Assembly (NCBI GenBank): GCA_001584585.1
Contig: LSYV01000004.1
Span: 1,541,858-1,585,214, forward strand
Direction: 5' to 3'
DNA length: 43,357 bases
Source of the DNA: Gonium pectorale
Lineage: Eukaryota; Chlorophyta; Chlorophyceae; Chlamydomonadales; Volvocaceae
In this document: positions 32,877 through 43,357 of the stretch, in pieces
Numbering within the stretch: position 1 is the first letter of the stretch
Layout of the letters: every line of letters begins with the position of its first letter
Position numbers and translations under genes: made by a program
The notes under the pieces: generated by a model
Database searches by the model: none
What the model saw: the letters and a program-made list of their open reading frames with translations, nothing else
Told to the model about the DNA's origin: nothing

Positions 32877-35579
32877 TCAGTTGTTCCCGGCCCCCTTGAG
32901 GCTCGCGAAGAAGGCCAACTGCTCCGCCTCCGTCATCGCCGACGAGCCGCCCGGCCCCGGCGCCGTGCCGGCAAGCGCAGGGGGCACGCCCGCCGTCACC
33001 GCCGCCGGCGCCACGCCGCCGGCCGCCGCGCCCTCGCCGCCGGCGGGCCGATGGCTGCAGCCGTGCGGGTTGTGGCAGCATGCGCCGCCGGGGTTCTGCG
33101 AGATCATCTCCTTGTACACGTTCGACATGTAGCGCTCCTGCTCCTGTGGGGAGGAGAGAGGCATCGCGCCGGGGGAAACAGACGCGTTGCACCTTTGCGC
33201 GTCCGTATCGCAGCGGGGATTACTCTCTCGTTCAATCTGCGCCTTCGGGCCACTCTCCCGTGTGCCGGAAAGAAGAGTACCCGCGCACGCTGCACACACA
33301 CGGCAAACCGCACACTGATGCCCGCCTCCCTGCCCAGCCCTAACCCCGGAGACCCGTGCAACCCGTCCTCTTTCTGCGCAGCTGATCGGAGTGGGGTCCA
33401 CCGCCGTACCACCGTACTGTACGCACCTCTGGCGTCATGTCTTGGAGCTTCCGCATGCGCTCCTCCATGTCGGCCCGGAACTTGTTTAGCTGCTCGTACT
33501 TGGACTTGAACGCCACCTCGGGCATCTCCGCCTCGTCCAGGACCATCTCCTCCTGTGGGTGTGCGGGGGAGCCAAGAGCTTTGAGGGCGTCTTCACGGAA
33601 AAAGCCTGAGGCCCATGCTGTCTTGTTACCATACAGCGGACAATGCATACTACTGCTAACATCGGAAAAGGGGCCCCCCTGTGGGTTGGGGTGGCCGCAG
33701 GGGGTAGGTGTTGGGCCTGTGTGAGTGCGAGATAGGCCCATAAGGGGGCTGGGATAACCCACCTGTCCGCAACAGGGCACGACGGCGGCGCTCCCGCCAC
33801 GTGCTTCTCGTGCCGGTACTCAAGCCCCCAACCAGCGCCCTCTAATCCCTTTCCCGCCCACCCCACCCGCCCGCCCCTTCCGCCCACCTTCTGCACGTGC
33901 TCGTAGAACTGCCGCAGGAAGAAAGCGTCCGTGCCATACACCTGGCTCACCCGCGAGAGGCACTTGATGCCAAAGTCGCCCTGCACGGCGCGCGCACACA
34001 GATATACACATACGGCTTCAGCTACTCTGTTAAGAGCACGCTGTGTGCATCACCACCACACCAGGCGCAGACTGTGCGCAGAGGCGACACATAGAGACCC
34101 AGGGCTTGCTTGCAAACGCCTGCCTGCCTGCTGTGATGCAATGCTAATCGGTGTACCCCGTTCGCATCCGCCCTTTGGCACACGCACGGGTCACCCATCC
34201 ATCCATCCATCCAGGGCGGCCGCCTTGCCGGCGCCTGTGACGACACAGCTAGCACTGCAGCCGCGCTTTCTTGAACCGCCCGCCCGCGAGTTCCCGCATG
34301 TCGTAGGGAAAGGAAACTACCCAGGTGCCTGGACTCGCACCGACAGCCGCGCCCAGCCACTGGCAGCTCACCTACCCTGCCGTCGGCACCCTGCCATCGG
34401 CACCCCGCCATCGGCACCCCGCCACGCGCCCACGGAGAGCCGACGCAGCAGCAGTATGCCCCTCACAGCGCCATGCCCCTGCTACCTCCAGACCAGCTGC
34501 GCAGGGCGCGCCCCGGCCGGCATGGGTGCGCTGACATGGTACGGAGCAACGGCCCGAATGCCGCGACACGCCGCAGGCGATGACCCGCCAGGGGTGAGCC
34601 CATGCCGCCAGGGGTCCGCTTCCGGCGGCGAGTGTCCTCCCCGTCGCCGCGCGGCCGCACACAGGAGCTGGCGGTGCTGCAGCACCACCCAGGCACCCAC
34701 CCCGGCTGCTGTTCCGTCCGAGGCTGCGTCCCCGGTCTCCGCACGCCCAAGCGCCCATACCCCCTGACAGGCTCTCAAGCCCGCGCCTCACGTAATGACC
34801 CCAATGTCCCAGCGACTGCCTAGGCCGGGACCAAGGCCGCGTCCCGCCGGGACCCGCGCCTTCCGCCAACTGTCCTGCAGCCCCCCGGCTTGGGCCCAGC
34901 ACCGTACCTGCACGATGCTCGCACGCCCATTGCCTCCGCAAACCCAACATACCTGCACGCCCATGGCTTCGAAGATCTCCTTCTGCATGGCGTTGATCGC
35001 GTCCTCGGAGGCCCCCGGCCCGCGGGTCTTCAGGGCGACGCTGAGGATTTGCTTAAACTCCTGCACGGTATCAGCCGCCAGCCAGGGAGACCGCGCCGGA
35101 GAGGTTAGTAAGCCGTTCCGCCAGCTCATTGCTGCGGTGAGACCCGGCTAACCATGCATGCGTATGGGGCCTGCACGGATTGCCACTGCGCGGTGACCCG
35201 GGCCGGGCTGTGAGGTGCGCGACCCTGGGGTCATGCAGGACACAGCGCGCGTGTCCTCCTGCCCCGAAGTGAAACGGAATGCGGGAGGGAGTGGGACGCT
35301 GGCCAAAAGCGCGGCCCCCCGCCCGTGCATAGATGGGTGCAGTGCCCGGGAGGCTAGCCCGCGCCCCCGCTCGTTCCCGCCTCCCCACCGGATTGTTGAA
35401 CTGCTTAGAGGACTCCTGAAAAAACACTGACAGTTGCTCCTGTGCGGCAGCGCTTCCGGCGTCAGGTTAGCGCCATTTTGGACCGGGGTGCCTTTCGCCG
35501 GGCACACCTTGGTGAGCATGCCCGCTTTTTGAAGCGGCCGAGCATCATATTCTGAGACTAGAGAACTAAGCCACTGCAT
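32877..35579 (-). CDS. Unknown helical protein with C-terminal Cys/His cluster
   Basis: Proposed exons: 35579-35508, 35439-35389, 35147-34953, 33980-33888, 33552-33427 and 33143-32877, all in phase 0, giving 267 residues. The last three junctions and the AINAMQKEIFEAMGVQ-GDFGIKCLSRVS join are convincing. The product is mostly charged helix (EDAINAMQKEIFEAMGVQ, KSKYEQLNKFRADMEERMRK, QERYMSNVYKEMIS). A small ACCHNPHGCSH cluster that could bind a metal comes next, then an Ala/Gly/Pro-rich linker and a C-terminal helix (TEAEQLAFFASLKG). I do not recognise the family and see no transit peptide or membrane segment. The start of exon 3 is uncertain: a nearer acceptor at 35124 gives a better-looking sequence (LAERLTNLSGAVSLA) but is out of frame by one base with the rest. 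The gene is divergent from the E-Syt-like gene. Confidence 0.65.
34380..34421. repeat. 14-bp tandem repeat, three copies
   Basis: Units of the form ccrtcggcaccc(y)g start at 34380, 34394 and 34408 inside the 972-bp intron of the minus-strand unknown gene. A (catc)n run (34197-34213) lies in the same intron. Confidence 0.75.
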
Positions 35580-36014
35580 TCTGTCAAGCCGCTAAAGACG
35601 ATGTGCAATTTAAGGAAATGTGGGAAGGTAAATTGAGGTGCAAGATGGTCGACGTTCAGCGTAGGACTGCATCCCCGCATCACATCAACGGAGCACGTCA
35701 CGGCAAGTAACTGTCGCCTCAACCTGCGCACTTGCCGATGGCGCAACATAAACTTTAAGTTGTTCCTAATCCTGCTCCTGCATATGCATCAACACAAAGA
35801 CGGATTCCGCGGGACTGGAGCTCTACCCGACGGAGCAACAGTCTTGCTTGCTAAACCACTGCGCGACTTGTTGTCATAGCTCTGCGAGCCTGGAAAAATG
35901 CATGGCACCAGCTGAGCCAGGCGCAGGAGTAGGAGCGTCGCGGAGGGATGGCTTTGCCCGCATAGCCGGAGCGCAGGCGCATTCCAACGACCGCTAACGG
36001 CTTGAGAGAGGATT
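35580..36014. promoter_or_regulatory. 435-bp divergent spacer (shared promoter region)
   Basis: It separates the proposed start codons of the minus-strand unknown gene and the plus-strand E-Syt-like gene. It contains A/T-richer patches (for example 35605-35635 and 35745-35765) unlike the flanking GC-rich sequence. No motif can be assigned. Confidence 0.5.
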
Positions 36015-39000
36015 ATGGGGTTTCTATCGGTACTGGCGTTGTTCTTCGCCGGTTGTGCGGCGTGCTGTGTTGCTGTGGGAGCGTTTGCCGCCGCGTGGAG
36101 CGTCGCCAACGCCAAGTACAAGTGAGAACGTGCTTGTGGCTCGGTTGCTGCTTTTCCCCTCGGTTTGATTCGGTATGGGTCCCCTGGGCCGACCCGGTAC
36201 CCGGTATCGTCGGTGCAATGACGCCAAACCCTCTTGCCGCCACCCTCCTTTGAACCGCTTACTGTGCTTGCCAGCTTACCCGCCTCGGCAAGCAACTCAT
36301 GCACATCCGGTCCCGTGCCGCCCTCCCCCGGTTATCGTACTAGTCCCCTGTTACTCATCACCTTGGCCCCTAATCCATGCCCACATCCATGTAGGATAAT
36401 CACTCCGTCCCGACACGCATACCGAAGACGCACCATGGCGTTACTCTCCGCTGTGACCCATCTCCGCCTCCCAACCCGCCCACCGCTCCGGACTGCCCCC
36501 CTCCCTCGTATGCCCCAGCGATTCCGGGTCCTGTCCTTCCCTTCTCCACCTCCTACCCGCGCCGACGCCCTGTCCCCTTCGCCCTTCCCTCCTCCCGCAC
36601 GCCCCTCCCACTCCACCCCAGGAAGCAGCTCCATGCCGCCACCGCCCGCTACGATGCCGCCATCAAGCAGGCGCAGCAGGAGGCCGGCGGCGGCGGTGCG
36701 CCCGGCGACGGTGGCGGCGGCGGCGGTGTGGCGGCCGTGTACGAGTCGTTCACTCTGGGCTGGCTGAACTTGCTGGTGCAGCACCTGTGGCTGCCGGTGC
36801 TGGAGAAGCTGGTGTCCAGCATAGCGGCGGAGAAGCTGCAGCTCATCCTCAACGAGGTGGGTACCCCCCGACCCCGACCCCGCACCTCGGACCCCCTTTC
36901 CGTCCTCGTTGCAATCCGGCGTTATGCGTTGCGAGACAGTTCTTCCATCTTCACCGCCCCTGGCCCCAAGTATCGAAGTTGGCTGCGGGGGTTGGGATGG
37001 TGGAGGGACCCTGGGAGGTCGGGTTGGGGTCCGCTGGCCGCGGGGAACGGGCCGTGGTGCGGCTTGGAGGCGTGAGCTGTGGGCGGGGAGCGGGGAGAGG
37101 GTGGCCCAGGGGAGGGGGGCGGCGCCCGGAGGGCAGAAGGCTGCAGGGAAGGGAGGGAGATGTGGTCGCGGAGGGCCAATGCGCGCGTACTGCCGCCGCG
37201 TGTGTTTCCGGCGTGATGCGGGCCTGCAGCGTGATTCAACACCTGGCAGTGGTGCGGGCATTGGGGGGAGAGGGAGTCTGGTGGGGTGGGGGGGGGGCTT
37301 TCGGGACACAGGGCGGCGGGAGAGCGAGGAGACGCCTGGGACGCCTGGGGGCGCCCAAGGACGCTCCAGGTGTGCGCTGGGGATGCCGGCGGCGTGGGCG
37401 GGACCGGGAGGTCGATGCGCGTTGGATCGCAGAGCCCACGGCGTATGATTTGGCGGCGCACACCGGCTTGGCCGCGGTCGACACGCGCCTGCCCCCTCCC
37501 CCCCGCCTTCCCTGCTCCACCCACCCGCTGTGCCTCCCACGTGACCATCCTCCGTCCGACGGCAGGTGCTGCGCAAGTTCTCCGACCGCATCCCCTGGAA
37601 GTACATTCAGACGGTGGCGGTGGAGGTGGTCACCTTTGGCCTGGCGCCGCCGCAGTTCCAGTTCTGTACGGCGAAGTACGACCCATCCCGGTCATACCTG
37701 CTACTGACGATGGACATGACGTACCACAGCAGCGGTTTCCAGGTGTGCCTTTGTGCGCCGCATGGGAGGGGGAAGCCCAGTGGCCCACGGGTCGGTGCCA
37801 CATGGATTGCGCCGGGAGGAGGGGCAAGCTGAAGCCTCCCCTGTTGGGCTGACCGCGCCTTACAGAAGCTCCCTCAAAGTCCCATCCCTCATCCTCATCA
37901 GCTTCCCTGCCACCTTGCGCTCGTCCCCGCCACCACGTCATCGGGCAGCTTGCTCACGGACTGAACAACCCAACTCCCTCATCTCCATCTCAGGCGGTGC
38001 TGACCCCCAGGCTGCGACCCATGGGTCCCCTGAAGCAGCTCAGCGTGCGGCTGGAGATCATGCAGCTGCGGCTGGCGGGCAAGCTGCACCTGGGGCTGCA
38101 CCTCACCAAGGAGCCGCCGGGGATCAAGTGGGTGACACAGGAAGGGGAGGGGAGGAGCGAGGAGGGAAGTTGGGCAAGGGGGGGTAGTGGGTTTGGAAGG
38201 CATTCTCAGTAGAGAAGCCTGGGGGCGCATGTCTCTCCCGAGGTCAACACCTGGGGGCTGAGAGGCTGAGAGCTGAGAGCTGAGCGCTGGCGCCATCCCT
38301 CCCCGTTGGTCCTGCGCATGCATGGACCACGAGGCCGGTGGTGTGAACGGGCTGAGAAGCCCGGACTGGCTATCCCTGCAGTCTCGACCGACCGATCGCT
38401 CAAGCATGCCAGACCCGAAGAGCGAAAGGAGCACAAGGGGGGAGGGCGGGGTCAGGGGGGAGGCGGAGCGAGGGGCAAAGTGGGGAGGGCGGAGGGTGGC
38501 TGCTCGCGACGCAGCCGCCGAGGGTTTAGGCATTGGGGTGGATGCCATTTATTTAGGGATTGGACGGCGAAGTGCAAGTAACCCCCGGCTCTAACCCTCC
38601 CTTCTTTTCCTGCCCCCCCAGGGGCATCGACTACTCGTTCGCAGGGCCGCCGGAGTTTGACATCCAGGCCAGCCCCGTCGGTGCGTACACGGCTCCTGCC
38701 GCCTGCAGGCCGGTCGGCGGACCTCTCCCCTGCCCTTCCGTTCCCGCGCGCGCCACGCCTTCTCCACGTGCTCTCCATGCCTGGTCCTGCGCATCGATCA
38801 CTGCGCCCCAAGGCCCTACTGTACACGCACCCCAAACCCTCCCGCGATTCCCAACCCAAGCACCCAACCCAACCACCCCCACGGACCGAGTAAAACCCCG
38901 CCCGCCAGGCTACCTCGGCCTCCCCGGCGAGCTGCCCGGCCTGGTGGCGCAGCTGCGCTCCGTGCTGCAGCGGGTGCTCAACCGGCGGCTGGTGGAGCCG

Positions 39001-42000
39001 TCTAGGCGGTACCTGGACCTGCAGCGGATCTATCGCAACAAGCACGTGCAGCGGGTGCGGACCGCGGGGGGGGGCTGACCGGGAGGCCGGGCCGGGGGGG
39101 GAGTATGGTTGGAAACCGGGTCGCAGCGCGAAGCACCGAATCGCAGAGACCTGATGCACGAGACCTCGTGCTAGTCTTGTCTTGCTGGAGATGAAGACGG
39201 CCTGCGGGGCGGGGGCGGGGAGAGTGCGGGGAGGTGTGGAGGGGTGGACAGGGCAAAGGCGTGCGGGAGAGACACAGGAAGAGCAGGTGGCCATTTGGAT
39301 ACCCACGGCCGTAGCGACTCGGGCCCAGCAATGGGGAAGTGGTTGAAGGGAGGTGGGTTTGCGCGGGGCTTGCGTAGCTGCAATCGCACTCACCCCTGCC
39401 CTCTGCGCCACATCGACAGATCGGCGGCCCCGGCGGCTGCCTCCGTGTTTGCGTCATCGGCGGCCGAAACCTCATGTACGGCGCCGCCGGCGCCTCCGCC
39501 GTACCCACCACCTCCGGGACCGCCGCCGCCGCCGGCACCTCGGGCACCTCCGCCGGTGCCTCCGCTCCTGCCGGCGGCCTGCCGCCGGCGTCGCCCTTCA
39601 CTACGGGCGCCTCGGGGGCCTCTGGCGTCTCCGACTGCGACCCGTACGTCGAGTTGCGCTTCGGTCGGGAGGTCTTCCGTACACCCATCGTACACCGTAC
39701 GGCGGATCCGGTCTTCAACTGGCAGTTTGACATCAAGCTGCACGAAGACCTGCCGCCGCCTCCGGCGCCAACGGCGCCGTCATGCGACGCACCGCCGGCG
39801 CCGCCGCTGAGCGCGCGATACCACGGCGCCCCGTCAGCCGCCGCCGGCGGCGCCGGCCAGGTGCTGCTGGTGTTTCGGGTGTTGAACGCCCGGACGATTG
39901 GGGAGCCGGAGGTTCTCAGCAGCGGCATTCTGGACGTGGCGGCGCTGGGGCTGGCGCCCAACGCGGACCCGCGCGCGCGGCTGCTGGGGCTGACGGGCCC
40001 GGGCAGCGTGGGGCCGCGCGGCTCGCTGAGCCTGCAGGTGTGTGCGGGCGGCTGGGTTGCCGGGCGGGGCAGAGCCCCGGGTGGCGGGGTGGCGTAGCGG
40101 GGGCAGCCGGCCGGGCGCTGGACAGAAAAGGAAGTGGTCGCGAGTGAAAATGTGTGTTGCCCGTGCGGTGGCGCCCCACGCTTCACTCGTCACCTGTGAC
40201 TGATTGTGGCTGTTTGGCCTCGCCGTCCCGACAGGTCTCGTGGCTCAAGGCGCAGCCTAAGAAGCCGAGCCCCTTCCCGGAGGACGCGGAGCGCGCCGCC
40301 GCGGCGGCCGTGGCGGCGGCCGCCGCTGCCGGCGCGGCGGCGGTGGCTGCCTCAGCCTCTGGCAGCGCTCCCAACGCGGCGTGGGGCGCTGGGCCCGGCT
40401 CCTCCGCGCTGCCCTCCGGCATGCCGACCTCGGTCCGCCGCCCGCAGCCGGCGGGCTCCCCCTTGAGCAGCAGCACCGGGACTCCCGCGCAGATGACGCC
40501 GGATGAGTTGACGCCCGCCGACTCCATCCAGCGACAGGCGACGACGACGCCTGGCGCCGGCGCGGACGCCGGCAGCGCCTGGTCCCGCCGCAGCGCCCAC
40601 CAGGTGGCGGGCGCGGCTGCGGAGGTCGTCATGTCGTTTGCGCGGGAGGCTGCGGGGTCGGGCCCCATGGCCTCGGGGGAGCTGCTGGACGATCCGTCCG
40701 TGTCGCGGCAGCGGCGCATGACGGCCTCGTCAACCTCCTCCCGCGGGGCAGCGGCGCCGGCGGCGGATCCCAGCGCCAATGACAGCGCCGCTGCCGACGG
40801 GGGTGGTAACAGCCCGCGCTCCTCCGCCGGCTCGGCGCGCGGCCTGCCGCCGCTGGGGCCGCGCCGGCCCGCGGGTCACTCCATCGCCTCCCTTACCACC
40901 GAGGTTACCCTCGCCGACGGGGCGGTCCTGGGCATCTCCCCGCGCCAGCCCTCGCCCTCGCGGCCCTCCCGAACCCCCATCCGGCTGGTCGCCCACAGCG
41001 GCGCCAACGGTGGCGGCAGCAGCTTCGGCGTCGCGTACGAGCAGGCCGCCGTCGCCGCCGGCGGTGGCGGCGCCGCCGCTGTCAACGGCGGCAACGCCCA
41101 CACCGCGTTGGCGGAGCCGTCGCCGGTCATCGGCCGCGGCAGCCGGGGATCGCTGGGCCGCGGCAGCGGCAGCAGTGCCGGCGGCGGCCGCAAGGCCTCG
41201 CGGACCGACGGCGGCGGCGGCGGCAGCCATCGGCGCTCGCTGTCGGGTCTGCTTGGGAAGGGCGCCTGGCGGCCGCTGCTGTGGGGCGGCGGCGGCGGCC
41301 TGTCCGCCCGCGGCATGCGAGGCCGCACGGGGGCTGGTGACGAGTCGACAGAGCTGGCGCACAAGGTGACCCACTGGCGGCGCCCATGCTCTTGCTCTTG
41401 CTCTTGCTCGTGCCCATGCCCATGCCCATGCCCATGCTCATGCGAGTGTCTCATTCGCCGGTACCGGTAGGTGCAGCGCTGCTTGCCGCCCGTGCGCGCA
41501 CACACGCACAAACACCAACCTTCATGGCATCGGGCGAGTCACGGCCCGCCCCCCCCCGCGCCCCGGCGGCCAAACAAGTCAAGTCACTATTTTGGTATGG
41601 ACGCGCCTACATTGCCCTACTCTTCGGTCATCGCTCAGCTTCCTCACGGACTGAGTATCCCCACACCGCCCTGCCCCCGCCCCCACACACACCGCCCCGC
41701 AGACCCACAGTGCGACGGCGGCCGCGTCCCCGACCGCGGTGCACCGGGTCAGCCGCCACGCCGCCCACCACAACCGCGCGCCGACCCGGTGGCACGGCGG
41801 CAGCCCCAAGGCCGGGGCGACGGCAGCGGCCAGCGCCGGCGGCGCCGCCACCACCGCCGGCGACGGGGCGGGCGCTTCGTTAGCCCCCCGTCGCTCCGCC
41901 ACCATTACGGCGACGGGGTTCACGGGCCTCCAGCCGGTGGCTGCAAACGGGGCGAATGGAGCCATCGGCCGCCTGCCGAGCATGCCGCCCACGCCCAACC

Positions 42001-43224
42001 CCGCCGACGGCTCCCCGAGCGTGGCGGCGGCGGGGTACCGACTGGCGACAGCCGTCACGGGCACCACCGACGATGGCGGGGACGGCGGGCCCGGGTGGGG
42101 AGGCCACACCGGGCCCCCGCCCGCGTCGGCCTCCGCGTCGGCGCGCAGCCGCGGCGGCGGGGCTAACAATGCCAGCGATGAGGGGGTGACGAGCCCGGCT
42201 ACTAGCGCAGCCGCCGGCGCCGGTGCCGCCGAGTCTGCGACGACCGCCGGCGCGGCGGCAGCGGCGGCAGCAGGGCCGGATGGTGGTGACTCCCCAGCCT
42301 TGAGGGACGGCTCTGCGCGAGGCGGTCGCGGGGGGGTCGTCGTCCCGTCGCTGGCGCTGGGTCGGCAGCAGTCGCTGGCGCAAGTGGCCCATGGGTCGCC
42401 AGGGCTCAGCCCCCAGGCCAGCGGCCCTGAGGCTCAATCGGAGAGGTCGCGGAACGGCCGCGTGGGGTCTGCTGCGGCATTGGCCGCGGGCGCGGACGGC
42501 GCCGGCGTGGAGGGCGCTGCGGGGCAGGGGAACTTGTCGCCACTGCCTCGCGCCCAAGACACGCCGTTTGTGCGGGCCAGCCTGCAGGTGGGGTCTCGTG
42601 GACTGTGCAGGGCTACTGGAGACGGGGTGCCAGCTACTGGAATGTCTTAGAGAGCGGGGGCGCTTGCGGACGTCTGGGTAAGTTGGAGATGAAGTAGTGA
42701 AAGCAGAGTTCCAGGGCGGTAACGAAACCCCCTGCCTTGCTTCCTCCCTGTCCCCGAAGCTTCAGGCATGCAGCTCAGGCACCCGCGCCGGCATCCTCGC
42801 CAGCGGCGGCACCGCGGCCGGGGGGCCGACGCGCGCCGCCGCCGCCACCGCCGCCACTGGCATCCAGCACCTGGGCTCCCTCTCGGGCTCGCTGGCGGGG
42901 GCCGCAATGTCGTTTGGCGCCGTATCGCACGGCAGCTCACACGCTGGCACGCCGCTGGCGACGGCGGGCCCGTCCACGTCGACAGCCTCCGGCGGCGGCG
43001 GCCCTGCCGCCGCCACCGCAACGCCGCACGGCTTCGACACGCTGTCGCTTCTGGCCGGGCTCGGCAACGGCGCTGGCGGCGCCGGCGGCGCTATGACGGT
43101 GTCGGACGGCGCCGCGGGTGGCGGCAGCGGCGGCACCGCTTCCACCTCCTCCGCCGGCGCTCCGCAGTGGTCGTCGACGATGCAGTCTCTGGCGCAGGTG
43201 ATCAAGCTGCAGCGGCTGCTACAG
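36015..43224 (+). CDS. Extended-synaptotagmin-like protein: membrane anchor, SMP domain, C2 domain, long tail (3' partial)
   Basis: Exons: 36015-36121, 36622-36856, 37566-37742, 37994-38127, 38622-38680, 38909-39054, 39420-40037, 40235-41365, 41703-42587 and 42766-43224. All phases agree, giving 1,317 residues before the window ends. Residues 1-32 (MGFLSVLALFFAGCAACCVA and on) form a membrane anchor. Residues about 70-285 are an SMP lipid-transfer domain (ESFTLGWLNLLVQHLWLPVL, IPWKYIQTVAVEVVTFGLAP, GIDYSFAGPPEFDIQASPVG). From about 287 a C2 domain begins (GGCLRVCVIGGRNL, SDCDPYVELRFG, RTADPVFNWQFDI), interrupted by Ala/Gly/Ser-rich loops. Beyond about residue 500 the protein is low-complexity Ala/Gly/Ser/Pro. 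By family such proteins tether the ER to the plasma membrane and move lipids between them; plant synaptotagmins are the nearest type. The gene continues past the right edge (donor GTGCGT at 43225). Only one C2 domain is visible so far. Confidence 0.85.
41388..41441. repeat. Hexanucleotide microsatellite (gctctt/gcccat), nine units
   Basis: Three gctctt, one gctcgt, four gcccat and one gctcat units run without interruption. It begins 22 bp after the exon 8 donor of the E-Syt-like gene, so it is intronic. Reading through the donor would encode alternating Cys with Ser/Pro until a stop at about 41468. Confidence 0.9.
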
Positions 43225-43357
43225 GTGCGTGATGGCCCCGGGTGGGACGAGGGCGGGCTCGGGGGCTTGGGGAGGACAGCCGCGCTGTCGCAGGGCTACA
43301 CAGGAGCAAACGTACACAAGAGGCGGCAGCCAGCGCAAGACTGAAGGTCAGCGTTAC

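Noticed and set aside
31981..33192. Minus-strand frame of 403 codons
   Set aside because: It overlaps the real last exon of the unknown gene in another frame and continues through intergenic sequence; no recognisable domain.
36332..37606. Minus-strand frame of 424 codons
   Set aside because: It crosses introns and SMP exons of the E-Syt-like gene; the translation is Pro/Arg-rich without any motif.
39002..40186. Minus-strand frame of 394 codons
   Set aside because: It is antisense to the C2 exon, whose plus-strand translation has clear C2 motifs.
1..43357. CRISPR arrays, rRNA, tRNA, bacterial operons
   Set aside because: No spaced identical repeats, no rRNA core sequence and no convincing tRNA cloverleaf were seen. 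The genes have spliceosomal introns, so a bacterial reading does not fit.

Overview
The window looks like nuclear DNA of a volvocine/chlamydomonadalean green alga. It is very GC-rich and the genes are dense with short introns. Donors are mostly GTGAGT, GTGCGC or GTGGGT, acceptors follow C-rich tracts, TGTAA poly(A)-like signals are present, and the proteins carry long Ala/Gly/Ser/Pro low-complexity stretches. Several proteins are of plant or green-algal type, and one gene belongs to an ankyrin family that I recall as expanded in Chlamydomonas. There is no bacterial-style operon, CRISPR array or rRNA. All gene models below were spliced by eye from reading frame, splice sites and intron phase; none has transcript support.

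Layout. 85-4810 (+): a 13-exon ankyrin-repeat protein, probably 5'-truncated by the window edge. 4811-7229: intergenic, with two clear inverted repeats. 9021-7733 (-): CGL160-like chloroplast protein with an UncI/Atp1-type membrane domain (thylakoid ATP synthase assembly). About 19587-10503 (-): a very large, divergent kinesin-like protein whose motor core is split over six exons and followed by more than 2,000 residues of mostly disordered tail. 20040-22679: gene-poor stretch holding a 20-N assembly gap flanked by two almost identical 419/418-bp copies. 24804-22680 (-): two-exon algal ankyrin-type protein with an F-box-like N-terminus. 27296-25696 (-): four-exon algal protein with an N-terminal domain resembling that of algal MYND-type proteins. 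27537-29085 (+): isoprenylcysteine methyltransferase/PEMT-like membrane protein with an organelle-type presequence. 29798-31732 (+): six-exon pterin-carbinolamine-dehydratase-like protein resembling the Rubisco accumulation factor RAF2. 35579-32877 (-): conserved-looking helical protein of unknown function with a Cys/His cluster. 36015 to beyond the right edge (+): extended-synaptotagmin-like protein with an N-terminal membrane anchor, an SMP lipid-transfer domain, a C2 domain and a long disordered tail.

The genes do not form a pathway. Two encode chloroplast assembly-type factors (ATP synthase, Rubisco), one a probable membrane contact-site lipid-transfer protein and one a cytoskeletal motor-like protein. 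The most notable items are the kinesin-like gene with an intact P-loop but no recognisable switch II, the RAF2-like protein lacking the dehydratase histidine pair, the E-Syt-like C2 domain with missing calcium ligands, two lineage-type unknown proteins, and the duplicated block around the assembly gap.
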